In this document: positions 34,270 through 41,838 of the stretch, piece after piece
How the letters are laid out: the number at the start of each line of letters is the position of its first letter
How positions within the stretch are numbered: position 1 is the first letter of the stretch
NCBI RefSeq assembly: GCF_013340205.1
Contig: NZ_BJTG01000012.1
Span: forward strand, 1 to 64,000
Length of the DNA: 64,000 nt
Direction: 5' to 3'
From: Anaeromyxobacter diazotrophicus
GTDB lineage: Bacteria; Myxococcota; Myxococcia; Myxococcales; Anaeromyxobacteraceae
Notes under the pieces: model-generated
What the model was told of the DNA's origin: nothing
The model's database searches: none
The model's input: the letters and a program-made list of their open reading frames with translations, nothing else
Translations under genes and position numbers: made by a program

Positions 34270-35505
34270 CTAGAACGGGTGCGCGCCGTGCGCGCCGATG
34301 ACGAACTCGAGGTGGAGCGTCGCTTCGAAGCCGTCGCGGCCGCCGGGCAGGTGATCCCACGCGACCTGAGCTCGGAGTCGCTGGAACTCGCTCGGGAGCC
34401 ACTCCGCGAGCGCGCTCACCCGCCGCTCGGTGCCGCTCCCGGACGTGACGAGGGTCGTGCCCGGCACCACCGCCGGCGCCAGCTCGCCCCGGACCCCGTA
34501 GGCGTAGAACGGCCCGTCGCGGAAGACGGCCTGCAGGTACCCGCCGCTCGCCGTCCCCTCCTCCTCGGTGCCCCGCATCCGGCGCGCGAACACCTCGCCT
34601 TGGAGCACCACGTAGGAGCGGCTGTTCACCGGGCGCACCTTGAGCATCAGGTCGGCGCCCCCCACCTCCCGGCTCGCCCCGCGGAGCGGCTCCTGGATGC
34701 GCGCCCCGGAGAGCCCCACACCCAGCGTCGCGCCCTCGCCCACCTCGAAGTACTGCTGCAGCCGCGCCACCACCGTCCGCCGGTCCTCCTCCACGAACGA
34801 GGGCCGGGTGGTTTGCCCGGCGAGGTGCAGCTCGGCGAACCAGGGCAGCGGCGCCAGCCAGGCGACGTCCACGCCGGGGCCCTTGAGCGCGTCGGCCGAG
34901 AGCAGTCGGTCCATCGCCAGCGGCGCGTCCACGAAGTCCCACACGTGCGGGTGCTGCTGGTTGAGCCGGCCGAAGGGCGAGAGGAACTTCCCCGCGCGCA
35001 CCTGGAAGCCGGCCGGCAGCGTGAGCGTGGTGAGGTAGGCCTCCTCCACGTCCACTCCGGCCGGCGTGAAGGAGATGAAGATGTCGGCGCGTGCGTAGGG
35101 GTCGACGACCGACTGGAGCCCGAGCTCCAGCTCCTCGAAGTGCGGGGTCACCTCGTGGGGCGCGCCGTAGAGGCCGCTCCGGGGCGAGAGGCTCCCCACG
35201 TCGAGGTTGTGGTAGGTGCCGGCGAAGTCCCCGATGGCGGAGATGTCGGGGAGCATCAGGATGCGCGCGTAGGGGTTCCCCCCGGTCGCGGCCTGGCCGC
35301 CCGGCCCGGGCGCCGGGGCCGGCGCGGCGTCGACCGGTGGCGCGCCGGCCGGCGCGGGCGCGGCGGCGGCCCCGCCTGGCGCGGCGCCGAGCTCCTTCGC
35401 GATCTCCTCCTCCAGCTTCTTCTGCTCTTCGGCGGACGGCTGCGGCGGTGGGGCCGCGGCCGGCTCGGCGGCCAGGGCCAGCGCCGCCACGAGGAACCAG
35501 TGCAT
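34270..35505 (-). CDS. Outer-membrane beta-barrel protein associated with metal uptake
   Basis: 411 residues. Signal peptide (MHWFLVAALALAAEP), a short charged coiled segment (SAEEQKKLEEEIAKELG), a Pro/Ala-rich linker, then alternating strands from about residue 80 to a C-terminal FVIGAHGAHPF. Segments such as ELELGLQSVVDPYARADIFI and EEAYLTTLTLPAGFQVRAGK (then FLSPFGRLNQQHPH) are typical of porin-like barrels. It lies directly upstream of the metal ABC operon on the same strand, so a role in passing metal across the outer membrane is likely but inferred. Confidence 0.7.
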   Translation of the reverse strand: MHWFLVAALALAAEPAAAPPPQPSAEEQKKLEEEIAKELGAAPGGAAAAPAPAGAPPVDAAPAPAPGPGGQAATGGNPYARILMLPDISAIGDFAGTYHNLDVGSLSPRSGLYGAPHEVTPHFEELELGLQSVVDPYARADIFISFTPAGVDVEEAYLTTLTLPAGFQVRAGKFLSPFGRLNQQHPHVWDFVDAPLAMDRLLSADALKGPGVDVAWLAPLPWFAELHLAGQTTRPSFVEEDRRTVVARLQQYFEVGEGATLGVGLSGARIQEPLRGASREVGGADLMLKVRPVNSRSYVVLQGEVFARRMRGTEEEGTASGGYLQAVFRDGPFYAYGVRGELAPAVVPGTTLVTSGSGTERRVSALAEWLPSEFQRLRAQVAWDHLPGGRDGFEATLHLEFVIGAHGAHPF

Positions 35506-35627
35506 GTGTCACCTCGGCGCGCCCAGGCGCGCCACGAGAACCGACAGCGACGGCGGGAGAGGTCCGGCACGCGGCACCTGGCGCGAGGACGTCTCGCGAC
35601 GGCGCCGGAGAGGCCGGACCCGGGTCG

Positions 35628-35885
35628 CTAGACGGCGGGAGGTGACTGCCCGGGGATCGCCCCCAGCGGAAGGCCGAAGACGGGGGCCGCCGGAAGGACC
35701 ACCACCACCGCGGCGGGCTCGAGCGGGCGGGGGGCGACGTCCGGCGTGTGGCCGGTGGCCTCCTCGCCGCCGGCGGCGACGCAGGCGAGGCACGCGTGCG
35801 TACCGAGCGGGCCCTCGTGGACGTGCGGCGCCACCGCGGCCGTCAGGACGAGGACGATCGTCGCGATGGCGAGGGCTGCGCGCAC
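35628..35885 (-). CDS. Small exported Cys/His protein (DUF2946-like)
   Basis: 85 residues from GTG 35885. One hydrophobic signal/anchor (LAIATIVLVLTAAVAPHVHE) is followed by HVHEGPLGTHACLACVAAGG, a His/C-x2-C cluster able to bind metal, and a second hydrophobic stretch (LEPAAVVVVLPAAPVFGLPL). Small proteins of this layout (DUF2946 and relatives) occur with metal transport genes. It lies 122 bp upstream of the barrel gene on the same strand. The start codon is uncertain. Confidence 0.5.
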   Translation of the reverse strand: MRAALAIATIVLVLTAAVAPHVHEGPLGTHACLACVAAGGEEATGHTPDVAPRPLEPAAVVVVLPAAPVFGLPLGAIPGQSPPAV

Positions 35886-35916
35886 CGCGGCAGTCTTATC
35901 GTCGCGCGCCGGGGTG

Positions 35917-37116
35917 TCAAGCGGCGGTCGGGTCGCCCGGCGCTCCGGGCCCGACTGCGCCGCCCGCGCGGAGCTCGGCGATCTCGCCCGGGGTGAACCC
36001 CGCCTCCGCCAGCACGCGGTCGGTGTCGGCGCCGAGCCCTGGCGCCGGACGGAACGGGGCGCGCGCGCCGTCGAGGCGCACCGGGCTCGCGAGCACCGGG
36101 ATCGCGCCCTCCCCGCCGGACCGCGCCACCTCGCCGAAGGCGCCGCGCGCGCGGAGCTGCGGATCGGCGCGCGGCTCGTCACCCTCCAGCACCGGGGTGA
36201 GGCACACGTCCTGCTCCCGCCCGAGCCGCGTCCACTCCTCGCGCGTCCGGCTGGCGAAGAGCGCGGTGAGCTCCTCGACCGGTCCGCGGCCGCAGCCGTC
36301 GAGCTGGCGCTCGGCCAGCTCGGGGCGCCCCGCCGCGGCGCAGAAGCGCGCGAAGAAGTGCGGCTCCAGCGCGCCGAGCGCCACGAACCGCCCGTCGCGC
36401 GTGCGGTAGGTGCGGTAGCAGGCGGCGCCGCCGTCCAGCAGCTCCGCCCCGCGCCGCAAGGGCGCGCCGCGCGCCCAGGCCATCCCGAGCGGCAGCGCCA
36501 TCATCCCGAGCACGCCGTCGGTCATGGCGACGTCCAGGAGCCCGCCCTCCCCCGTCGCCGTGCGCCGGTGCAGGGCGGCGAGGATGCCCGCCACCGCCAC
36601 CCACGCGCCGCCCGCCACGTCGGCCGGCGGCACGCCGAAGGGGAGCGGCGCCTCCGGGGGGCCGTTCAGCGCCAGCGCGCCGGCGATGGCGGCGTAGTTG
36701 AGGTCGTGCCCGGCCAGCTCGCGGTACGGCCCCTCCTGCCCGTAGCCGGTGATCGCGCACACCACCAGCCGCGGGTTCGCGGCGCGCAGCGCGGCGTGGC
36801 CGGCGCCGAGCCGCTCCAGCACCCCCGGCCGGAAGGACTCGACCAGCACGTCGAAGGCGCCTGCGAGCCGCAGGAGCGCCGCCGCGCCCCCCCGCGCCTT
36901 GAGGTCGAGCGCGAGCGAGCGCTTGTTCCGGTTCAGCACCTGGAAAGCGCCCGAGGCCTCGCCGGCGAGCGGCGGGAGGTGGCGCAGGTAGTCGCCGCCG
37001 CGCGGGTCCTCCAGCTTCACCACCTCGGCGCCGAGGTCGGCCAGCACCAGCGTGGCGTACGGGCCCGGGAGCAGCCGGGAGAGGTCGAGGACGCGGACGC
37101 CGGCGAGCGGGAGCAC
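35917..37116 (-). CDS. CaiB/BaiF (class III) CoA-transferase or alpha-methylacyl-CoA racemase-like
   Basis: 399 residues. It opens with LAGVRVLDLSRLLPGPYATL then VLADLGAEVVKLEDPRGGDY, the N-terminal signature of family III enzymes. NRNKRSLALDLKA (CoA binding), VLVESFRPGVLERLG and YGQEGPYRELAGHDLNYAAI follow. AGHDLNY has the catalytic Asp expected in both CoA-transferases and AMACR-type racemases. Sequence style favours the racemase group but the reaction is not certain. Start GTG 37116. It is 36 bp after the SCP2 gene. Confidence 0.88.
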   Translation of the reverse strand: MLPLAGVRVLDLSRLLPGPYATLVLADLGAEVVKLEDPRGGDYLRHLPPLAGEASGAFQVLNRNKRSLALDLKARGGAAALLRLAGAFDVLVESFRPGVLERLGAGHAALRAANPRLVVCAITGYGQEGPYRELAGHDLNYAAIAGALALNGPPEAPLPFGVPPADVAGGAWVAVAGILAALHRRTATGEGGLLDVAMTDGVLGMMALPLGMAWARGAPLRRGAELLDGGAACYRTYRTRDGRFVALGALEPHFFARFCAAAGRPELAERQLDGCGRGPVEELTALFASRTREEWTRLGREQDVCLTPVLEGDEPRADPQLRARGAFGEVARSGGEGAIPVLASPVRLDGARAPFRPAPGLGADTDRVLAEAGFTPGEIAELRAGGAVGPGAPGDPTAA

Positions 37117-37152
37117 GCTATTCCTGGGTGGGGGCCCCGGCGGCGTGCCCCG

Positions 37153-37491
37153 TCATGAAAGTATCTGCTGGAGCTTCATGGCGAGGCCCATGTCGCCCTG
37201 GATCTTGAGCTTGCCCGCCATGAACGCCATCTGCGCGTTGAGCTTGCCGTTCACGATGTTGAGGAAGTCCGCGTCGGTGCAGGCCACGGTGCACTTCGCG
37301 GCGGCGTCGGTCCCGGCGGCGACGGCGCCGCCCGGCTTGGTGCAATCCACTGACCACTGCCCGCCGGTCGGGCCGGAGATGTTGAACTGGTAGACGGCGG
37401 CGATCTTCGCCACCACGTCGGGCTTGTTCTTGAGCCGCTCCGGCATGTGCCGCTCGAACACGTCCTTCACGCTCTCGGCCTGACCCGCCAT
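37153..37491 (-). CDS. SCP2 sterol-transfer-family protein
   Basis: 112 residues. The SCP2 fold is indicated by VKDVFERHMPERLKNKPDVV, YQFNISGPTGGQWSVDC and the C-terminal CTDADFLNIVNGKLNAQMAF then GKLKIQGDMGLAMKLQQIL, where DFLxxxxGKL...GKLKxxGD is diagnostic. It binds lipids or acyl-CoA in the cytoplasm. ATG 37491 has GGAG before it; an open frame 66 bp longer has no homology. Its neighbours (CoA-transferase, acyl-CoA synthetase) support a lipid-metabolism role. Confidence 0.92.
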   Translation of the reverse strand: MAGQAESVKDVFERHMPERLKNKPDVVAKIAAVYQFNISGPTGGQWSVDCTKPGGAVAAGTDAAAKCTVACTDADFLNIVNGKLNAQMAFMAGKLKIQGDMGLAMKLQQILS

Positions 37492-37585
37492 GGACTCTCC
37501 GCTCGAGTTGATTGAGAAATCAACCCTGAACGTAGGGGCCGCGCGGCGCGGTGTCAACGCGTCAGGCGTCCGAGGGCTGGCGCGC

Positions 37586-37963
37586 TCAGCGGGGCTTCAC
37601 CATCTGGTCCACCGCCGCGGTGAGCGACGCAGGGTCGACCGGCTTCACCAGCACCGCGTCCACCTCGTGGCCTCGCGCGCGCGCGATGTCCTCGCGCTCG
37701 GCGTACCCGGTCACCAACACCACCGGGACGGTGGGGGCGATCTCCTTGGCGGCGCGCGCCACCTCCAGCCCGCCCATCCCCGGCATGCCGACGTCCGTCA
37801 CCAGCACGTCGATCGAGTGCTCGGCCAGCGTGCGCAGGCCGGCGGCCCCGCTGGCGGCGAGCAGGACCTGATAGCCGGCGTCCTGCAGCACCTCGCCCAT
37901 GAGCTCCCGGTTGTCCTCGTCGTCCTCGATGAGGAGGACGCGCGCCCCACCCTCGGCCACCAT
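37586..37963 (-). CDS. Single-domain response regulator (receiver only)
   Basis: 125 residues, a complete CheY-like receiver. Acidic pair EDDED near 13-17, phospho-Asp in DVLVTDVGMPGMGGLEV near 55, Thr in VVLVTGYAE, Lys in AVLVKPVDP. It has no output domain. It starts 2 bp after the stop of the acyl-CoA synthetase gene, so it is the second gene of that operon. A partner kinase is not adjacent. Confidence 0.92.
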   Translation of the reverse strand: MVAEGGARVLLIEDDEDNRELMGEVLQDAGYQVLLAASGAAGLRTLAEHSIDVLVTDVGMPGMGGLEVARAAKEIAPTVPVVLVTGYAEREDIARARGHEVDAVLVKPVDPASLTAAVDQMVKPR

Positions 37964-37965
37964 CG

Positions 37966-39783
37966 TCACTCCGCGTAGAACGCGTCCAGCACGTCCCGGT
38001 ACTTCTGGGTGCAGTACTTCCGCTTCACCTTGAGCGTGGGGGTGAGCTCCCCCGCCTCCTGCGTGAAGTCGCGCGGGAGGATGGCGAACCGCTTGATGGT
38101 CGAGTAGCTCGCCTGCTTGGCGTTGAGCGCGTCGACGGCGGCCTGCACCCGGGCGCGCACCCGCGGGTCCTCGTGCAGCGGGCCGGTCAGCGCCAGGCCG
38201 CCGTCCTGCGCCCACTTGCGCACGTTCTCCTCGTTGAGCGTGACGAGCGCCGAGAGGAACTTGCGCTTGTCGCCGTGCACCATGACCTGCGAGATGAGCG
38301 GCTCGGTCTTGAGCTCGTTCTCGAGGTTCTGCGGCGCCACGTTCTTGCCGCCGGCGGTGACGATGATGTCCTTCTTGCGGTCGGTGATGCGCAGGCACCC
38401 GTCGCGGGTGAGCTCGCCGATGTCGCCGGTGTAGAGCCAGCCGTCGCGCAGGATCTCGGCGGTGGCCGCGGGGTTCTGGTGGTACTCCTTCATCACCCCC
38501 GGCCCGCGGATGAGGATCTCGCCGTCCTCGGCGATGCGCACCTCGGTGCCGGGGACCGGCGGCCCGACGGTGCCGATCTTCGCCTGCCCGGGACGGTTCA
38601 CGAACGTGCCCGCGGCCGACTCCGTGAGGCCGTAGCCCTCCAGGATCTCGAAGCCGATCATCTGGAAGAACCAGGCGATGCGCGGCGACAGCGGCGCGCC
38701 GCCCGACACGAAGAGGCGCATGCGCCCGCCGAAGCGGTCCTTGAGCGCCTTCTCCAGCTTGGGGAACACCAGCCGCCGCGCCACCGCCAGGCCGATCCCG
38801 CCCCGCCCCGGCTCGCCGCGCTCGAGGCCGTCCACCTCGGCCTCCAGGCTCTTCAACGACCAGGCGAAGAGCTTCCCCTTCACGCCCGGCGTGGAGAGGC
38901 CCTTCGAGACCACCGCGTTGTAGGCCTTCTCGAAGATGCGGGGCACCGAGGGCATCACGGTGGGCCGCACCTCGGCCGCGTTGTCCACGATCTTCTCGAT
39001 CGACTCGACGAAGGCGGCGGTGGCGCCGACCTTGAACCAGACCGCCTCGATCACCTTCGCGAACGAGTGGGCCATGGGGAGGAAGCACAGGACGAGGTCG
39101 TCCTCGCGGATGATGCGGAGCTCCTCGACCGCCTCCGCCTCGTAGACCCAGTTGCCGTGGGTGAGGACCACGCCCTTCGGGTTACCGGTGGTGCCGGAGG
39201 TGTAGATGAAGCAGGCGGGCTCGGAGAGCGAGAGCTGCGCCAGCCGAGCCGCGTGCGCGCCCTCGTGGCCGGCGCGCCAGGCGGCCCCGGCCTGCTCCAG
39301 CTCGGCCAGCGTCCGCTCGAAGCCGTCCCGCGCCGCGCCCTCGAAGCGGATGATGCCCTCGAGGCGCGGCAGCTTCTCGCGCACCTCGCGGATCTTGGCC
39401 ACCTGCGCCTCGGAGTCGCAGAAGACGAAGCGGGCGCCTGAGTTCTCGAGGATGTACTGGCAGTCGTGCGCCTTGTTGGACTGGTAGATCGGCACCACGA
39501 TCGCGGCGGCGCCCATCACGCCCAGGTCGGCGACGATCCACTCGGTGGTCGTCTCGCCCAGGATCGCCACCCGGTCGCCGCGGCCGACGCCCAGCGCGGC
39601 CAGCCCGTCCGCGGCGTCGCGGGCCCGGTGGGCCAGCTCGGCCCAGCTCGTCTCCTCCCAGCGGCCGGCGCGCTTCTGCTTCGTGGCGGCCCGGCTCCCG
39701 AGCCGCACGGCGGTGGCCTCGAAGAGGTCGACCAGGCTGCGGGGCTTGCCCGCGCCACGCTGGAGCTCTTCGCGCGCGATCAT
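37966..39783 (-). CDS. Long-chain acyl-CoA synthetase (AMP-forming, FadD15-like)
   Basis: 605 residues. P-loop-like ATP motif ACFIYTSGTTGNPKGVVLTH near 190; A5 motif FEILEGYGLTESA near 340; GWLYTGDIGE (A7) and DRKKDIIVTAGGKNVAPQNL (A8) near 440; C-terminal lysine in GELTPTLKVKRKY near 585. The last motif and AHSFAKVIE are typical of the FadD15/ACSL group. It activates long-chain fatty acids for degradation or lipid synthesis. ATG 39783 is 14 bp after the TPR gene stop. Confidence 0.92.
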   Translation of the reverse strand: MIAREELQRGAGKPRSLVDLFEATAVRLGSRAATKQKRAGRWEETSWAELAHRARDAADGLAALGVGRGDRVAILGETTTEWIVADLGVMGAAAIVVPIYQSNKAHDCQYILENSGARFVFCDSEAQVAKIREVREKLPRLEGIIRFEGAARDGFERTLAELEQAGAAWRAGHEGAHAARLAQLSLSEPACFIYTSGTTGNPKGVVLTHGNWVYEAEAVEELRIIREDDLVLCFLPMAHSFAKVIEAVWFKVGATAAFVESIEKIVDNAAEVRPTVMPSVPRIFEKAYNAVVSKGLSTPGVKGKLFAWSLKSLEAEVDGLERGEPGRGGIGLAVARRLVFPKLEKALKDRFGGRMRLFVSGGAPLSPRIAWFFQMIGFEILEGYGLTESAAGTFVNRPGQAKIGTVGPPVPGTEVRIAEDGEILIRGPGVMKEYHQNPAATAEILRDGWLYTGDIGELTRDGCLRITDRKKDIIVTAGGKNVAPQNLENELKTEPLISQVMVHGDKRKFLSALVTLNEENVRKWAQDGGLALTGPLHEDPRVRARVQAAVDALNAKQASYSTIKRFAILPRDFTQEAGELTPTLKVKRKYCTQKYRDVLDAFYAE

Positions 39784-39797
39784 GCGATCTCCCGAGG

Positions 39798-40580
39798 CTA
39801 GTGCTTCAGCTCCGCCAAAAGCTCGCGCGCCCGCTTCTGGGACCGCCGCTCCTCCGGCGCGTCGTAAGCGCCGGGCTCGTGAGCCAGCGCCTCCTCCAGG
39901 AGCTTGCGCGCTTCCTTGGGGTGGCCCTCTTTGATGTATAGCTCGGCCAGGTAGACGCGCCCGCGGACATTCGAGGGGTTGAGCTGGATGGACTTGCGGA
40001 GGTTCTGCTCGCTCTTCTTCGCGTCGTACTTCGGCCACGGCAGCTTGAAGTAGAACCGGCCCCAGGCGTTGTAGACCCCGCCCTCGTGGTACCTGGGGTC
40101 GAGCTTCTCCGCCTTCGAGAGGCGCTCCTTGAACTTGCCCTCGATCCCCTGCCCCAGCGCCTTCAGGATGCCGATGCCGAGGGAGTAGTTGCCCATCCCG
40201 AGCGCGGCGAAGTACCAGCCCTCGACCCCGTTCGGGTTCACGGCCGCGGCGCGGTCGCCGAGCTCCCAGGCGCGCTTGCCGAGGCGGCTGCGATCCTCCT
40301 CCGGCAACGCCGGGTCGTCGCTCACCCAGAAGTCGAGCCGAGCCAGCCGCCACAGCACGCCGTAGTCGTCCGGCGCGAGCTTCTGCGCACGCTCCAGCTC
40401 GGCGCGCATCTGGTCGAGCACGCCGGGCTCGTCGCGCACCTTCCACTGCTCATCCGAGCGCGAAACGAGGGTGGCCACGTCCTGTCCCTCCGGAGCGGCG
40501 GTGTTGGGGGTCTGCCCTCGAGCGGTGGTCGCGAGAGCGAGCGCCGCCGACAGGGCGAGCGAGCGAAAGGCGGGGGTCAT
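39798..40580 (-). CDS. Exported TPR protein
   Basis: 260 residues. N-terminal signal (FRSLALSAALALATTARGQ) then tetratricopeptide helices: LERAQKLAPDDYGVLWRLAR, AAAVNPNGVEGWYFAALGMG, LRKSIQLNPSNVRGRVYLAE, ARKLLEEALAHEPGAYDAPE. The layout resembles TatT-like periplasmic TPR proteins. It is upstream of the acyl-CoA synthetase on the same strand, so an operon link is likely, but its partner is unknown. Confidence 0.75.
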   Translation of the reverse strand: MTPAFRSLALSAALALATTARGQTPNTAAPEGQDVATLVSRSDEQWKVRDEPGVLDQMRAELERAQKLAPDDYGVLWRLARLDFWVSDDPALPEEDRSRLGKRAWELGDRAAAVNPNGVEGWYFAALGMGNYSLGIGILKALGQGIEGKFKERLSKAEKLDPRYHEGGVYNAWGRFYFKLPWPKYDAKKSEQNLRKSIQLNPSNVRGRVYLAELYIKEGHPKEARKLLEEALAHEPGAYDAPEERRSQKRARELLAELKH

Positions 40581-40661
40581 GGTGCGTCAACCGTATGTGA
40601 ACGGAGGACGCGGCGCTAGCTCGGCGCCGCTGCTCGCTTGGGCCGCGCGCCGGCGCCCGGC

Positions 40662-41831
40662 CTACCCGGCGCAGAGCAGCTCGACGTGGACGTCGTCGCC
40701 CTGACCCAGGGTGCAGTTGCCCCCGAAGGTGAGCGCCGCCGGCCGCCCCTCGAGGGGGGGTGTGTAGACCACGTCCTTGCCGCTCGCGGAGGGATCGCCT
40801 TCGAGGCCGACCGTGCAGGCGGCGGTGCCGCCGGCGGCGCGGGTCACGCTCACCGCCAGGAGCCGCCAGTCGGTGGGCGCCTCGGAGAGGGGCACCGTCT
40901 GCGTGGCGAGGAGCCCGGCGATGGCGTCGAGCGTCGAGGTGAAGTCGCCCTGGCAGACGTCTGCGACGAGCGCCTGGCCGCCGCCGGTCTTCACGCCCTG
41001 CGCGAAGGCGGTGTAGCGGTAGCCGCCGTAGCCGGCGGCGTTGCAGGCGAGGGTCTTCACCGGCTGCCCGGACGCGTCCACCCCCACCAGCTCCGCCACG
41101 ATGAGGTCGCGCTTCTCGCCGGCGAGCGGCTGGCGGAAGGCGTCGAGGTACGTCGCCACCGGCGGGAGCAGCGCCTGGTCGGCGTCGGTGTGGCACCGGT
41201 CGGATCCCCCGCTGCTGTAGATGATGGCCGGCGGGGTGGCGGGGTCGGAGCAGTCGTCCTCGTCCGAGACCAGGATGACGGCCAGGCGCGCGCCGGGCCG
41301 GAGGAAGCCGGCGTTCGCGCCGTCGGCGACGCGGTCGGTGACGGCCAGCAGCGCGGCGCGGAGCCCCTGCTCCTTGCCCGAGCCGTCGACCCCCACGTTC
41401 ACGTTGGCCTGGAAGTCCTGCACGAGCGTCGCCGACGAGGCGGAGAGGATGCGCGTCGCCGCCGGCCCGACCAGCTTCCCCTGCGGATACGGCCGCGCCG
41501 GGTCGCCGAGGTAGGTGGTCTGCAGGTGATACACCCCCGACGCGTCGGTGTACGGGTAGTCCACCGAGGTGGTGGTGATCCCGATCTGGAACGAGCCCTT
41601 CACCGGCAGGCTCGCCAGCCGGTCGATGAACTGCTTGAACCCGCCGGCGAGGAGCGTCTGCTCCGCGCGCATCGACCCGGAGTCGTCCACCACGAACAGG
41701 ATGTCGGTCCTGGGGACCTCGGGGACGACGGCGGACGTCTGGCACTTCGTCACGGCGCCCGGAGGCGCGCTGCTGCACGCGCAGGCGAGCGCGGCGAGGA
41801 GCGTGGCGAGCTGGCGTCCGCGGGCGCTCAT
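40662..41831 (-). CDS. VWA-domain lipoprotein, copy A
   Basis: 389 residues. Lipoprotein signal LATLLAALACACSS with lipobox Cys near 18. The VWA domain starts VPRTDILFVVDDSGSMRAEQ with MIDAS motif DDSGS near 49-53; later VILVSDEDDCSDP contributes the metal-site Asp. C-terminal part has Cys pairs (AACTVGLEG, GGNCTLGQG, VELLCAG), suggesting disulfides. It is 7 bp downstream of a second, larger VWA lipoprotein with the same design, so the two are paralogous and cotranscribed. Ligand unknown. Confidence 0.85.
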   Translation of the reverse strand: MSARGRQLATLLAALACACSSAPPGAVTKCQTSAVVPEVPRTDILFVVDDSGSMRAEQTLLAGGFKQFIDRLASLPVKGSFQIGITTTSVDYPYTDASGVYHLQTTYLGDPARPYPQGKLVGPAATRILSASSATLVQDFQANVNVGVDGSGKEQGLRAALLAVTDRVADGANAGFLRPGARLAVILVSDEDDCSDPATPPAIIYSSGGSDRCHTDADQALLPPVATYLDAFRQPLAGEKRDLIVAELVGVDASGQPVKTLACNAAGYGGYRYTAFAQGVKTGGGQALVADVCQGDFTSTLDAIAGLLATQTVPLSEAPTDWRLLAVSVTRAAGGTAACTVGLEGDPSASGKDVVYTPPLEGRPAALTFGGNCTLGQGDDVHVELLCAG

Positions 41832-41838
41832 CGCGGCT

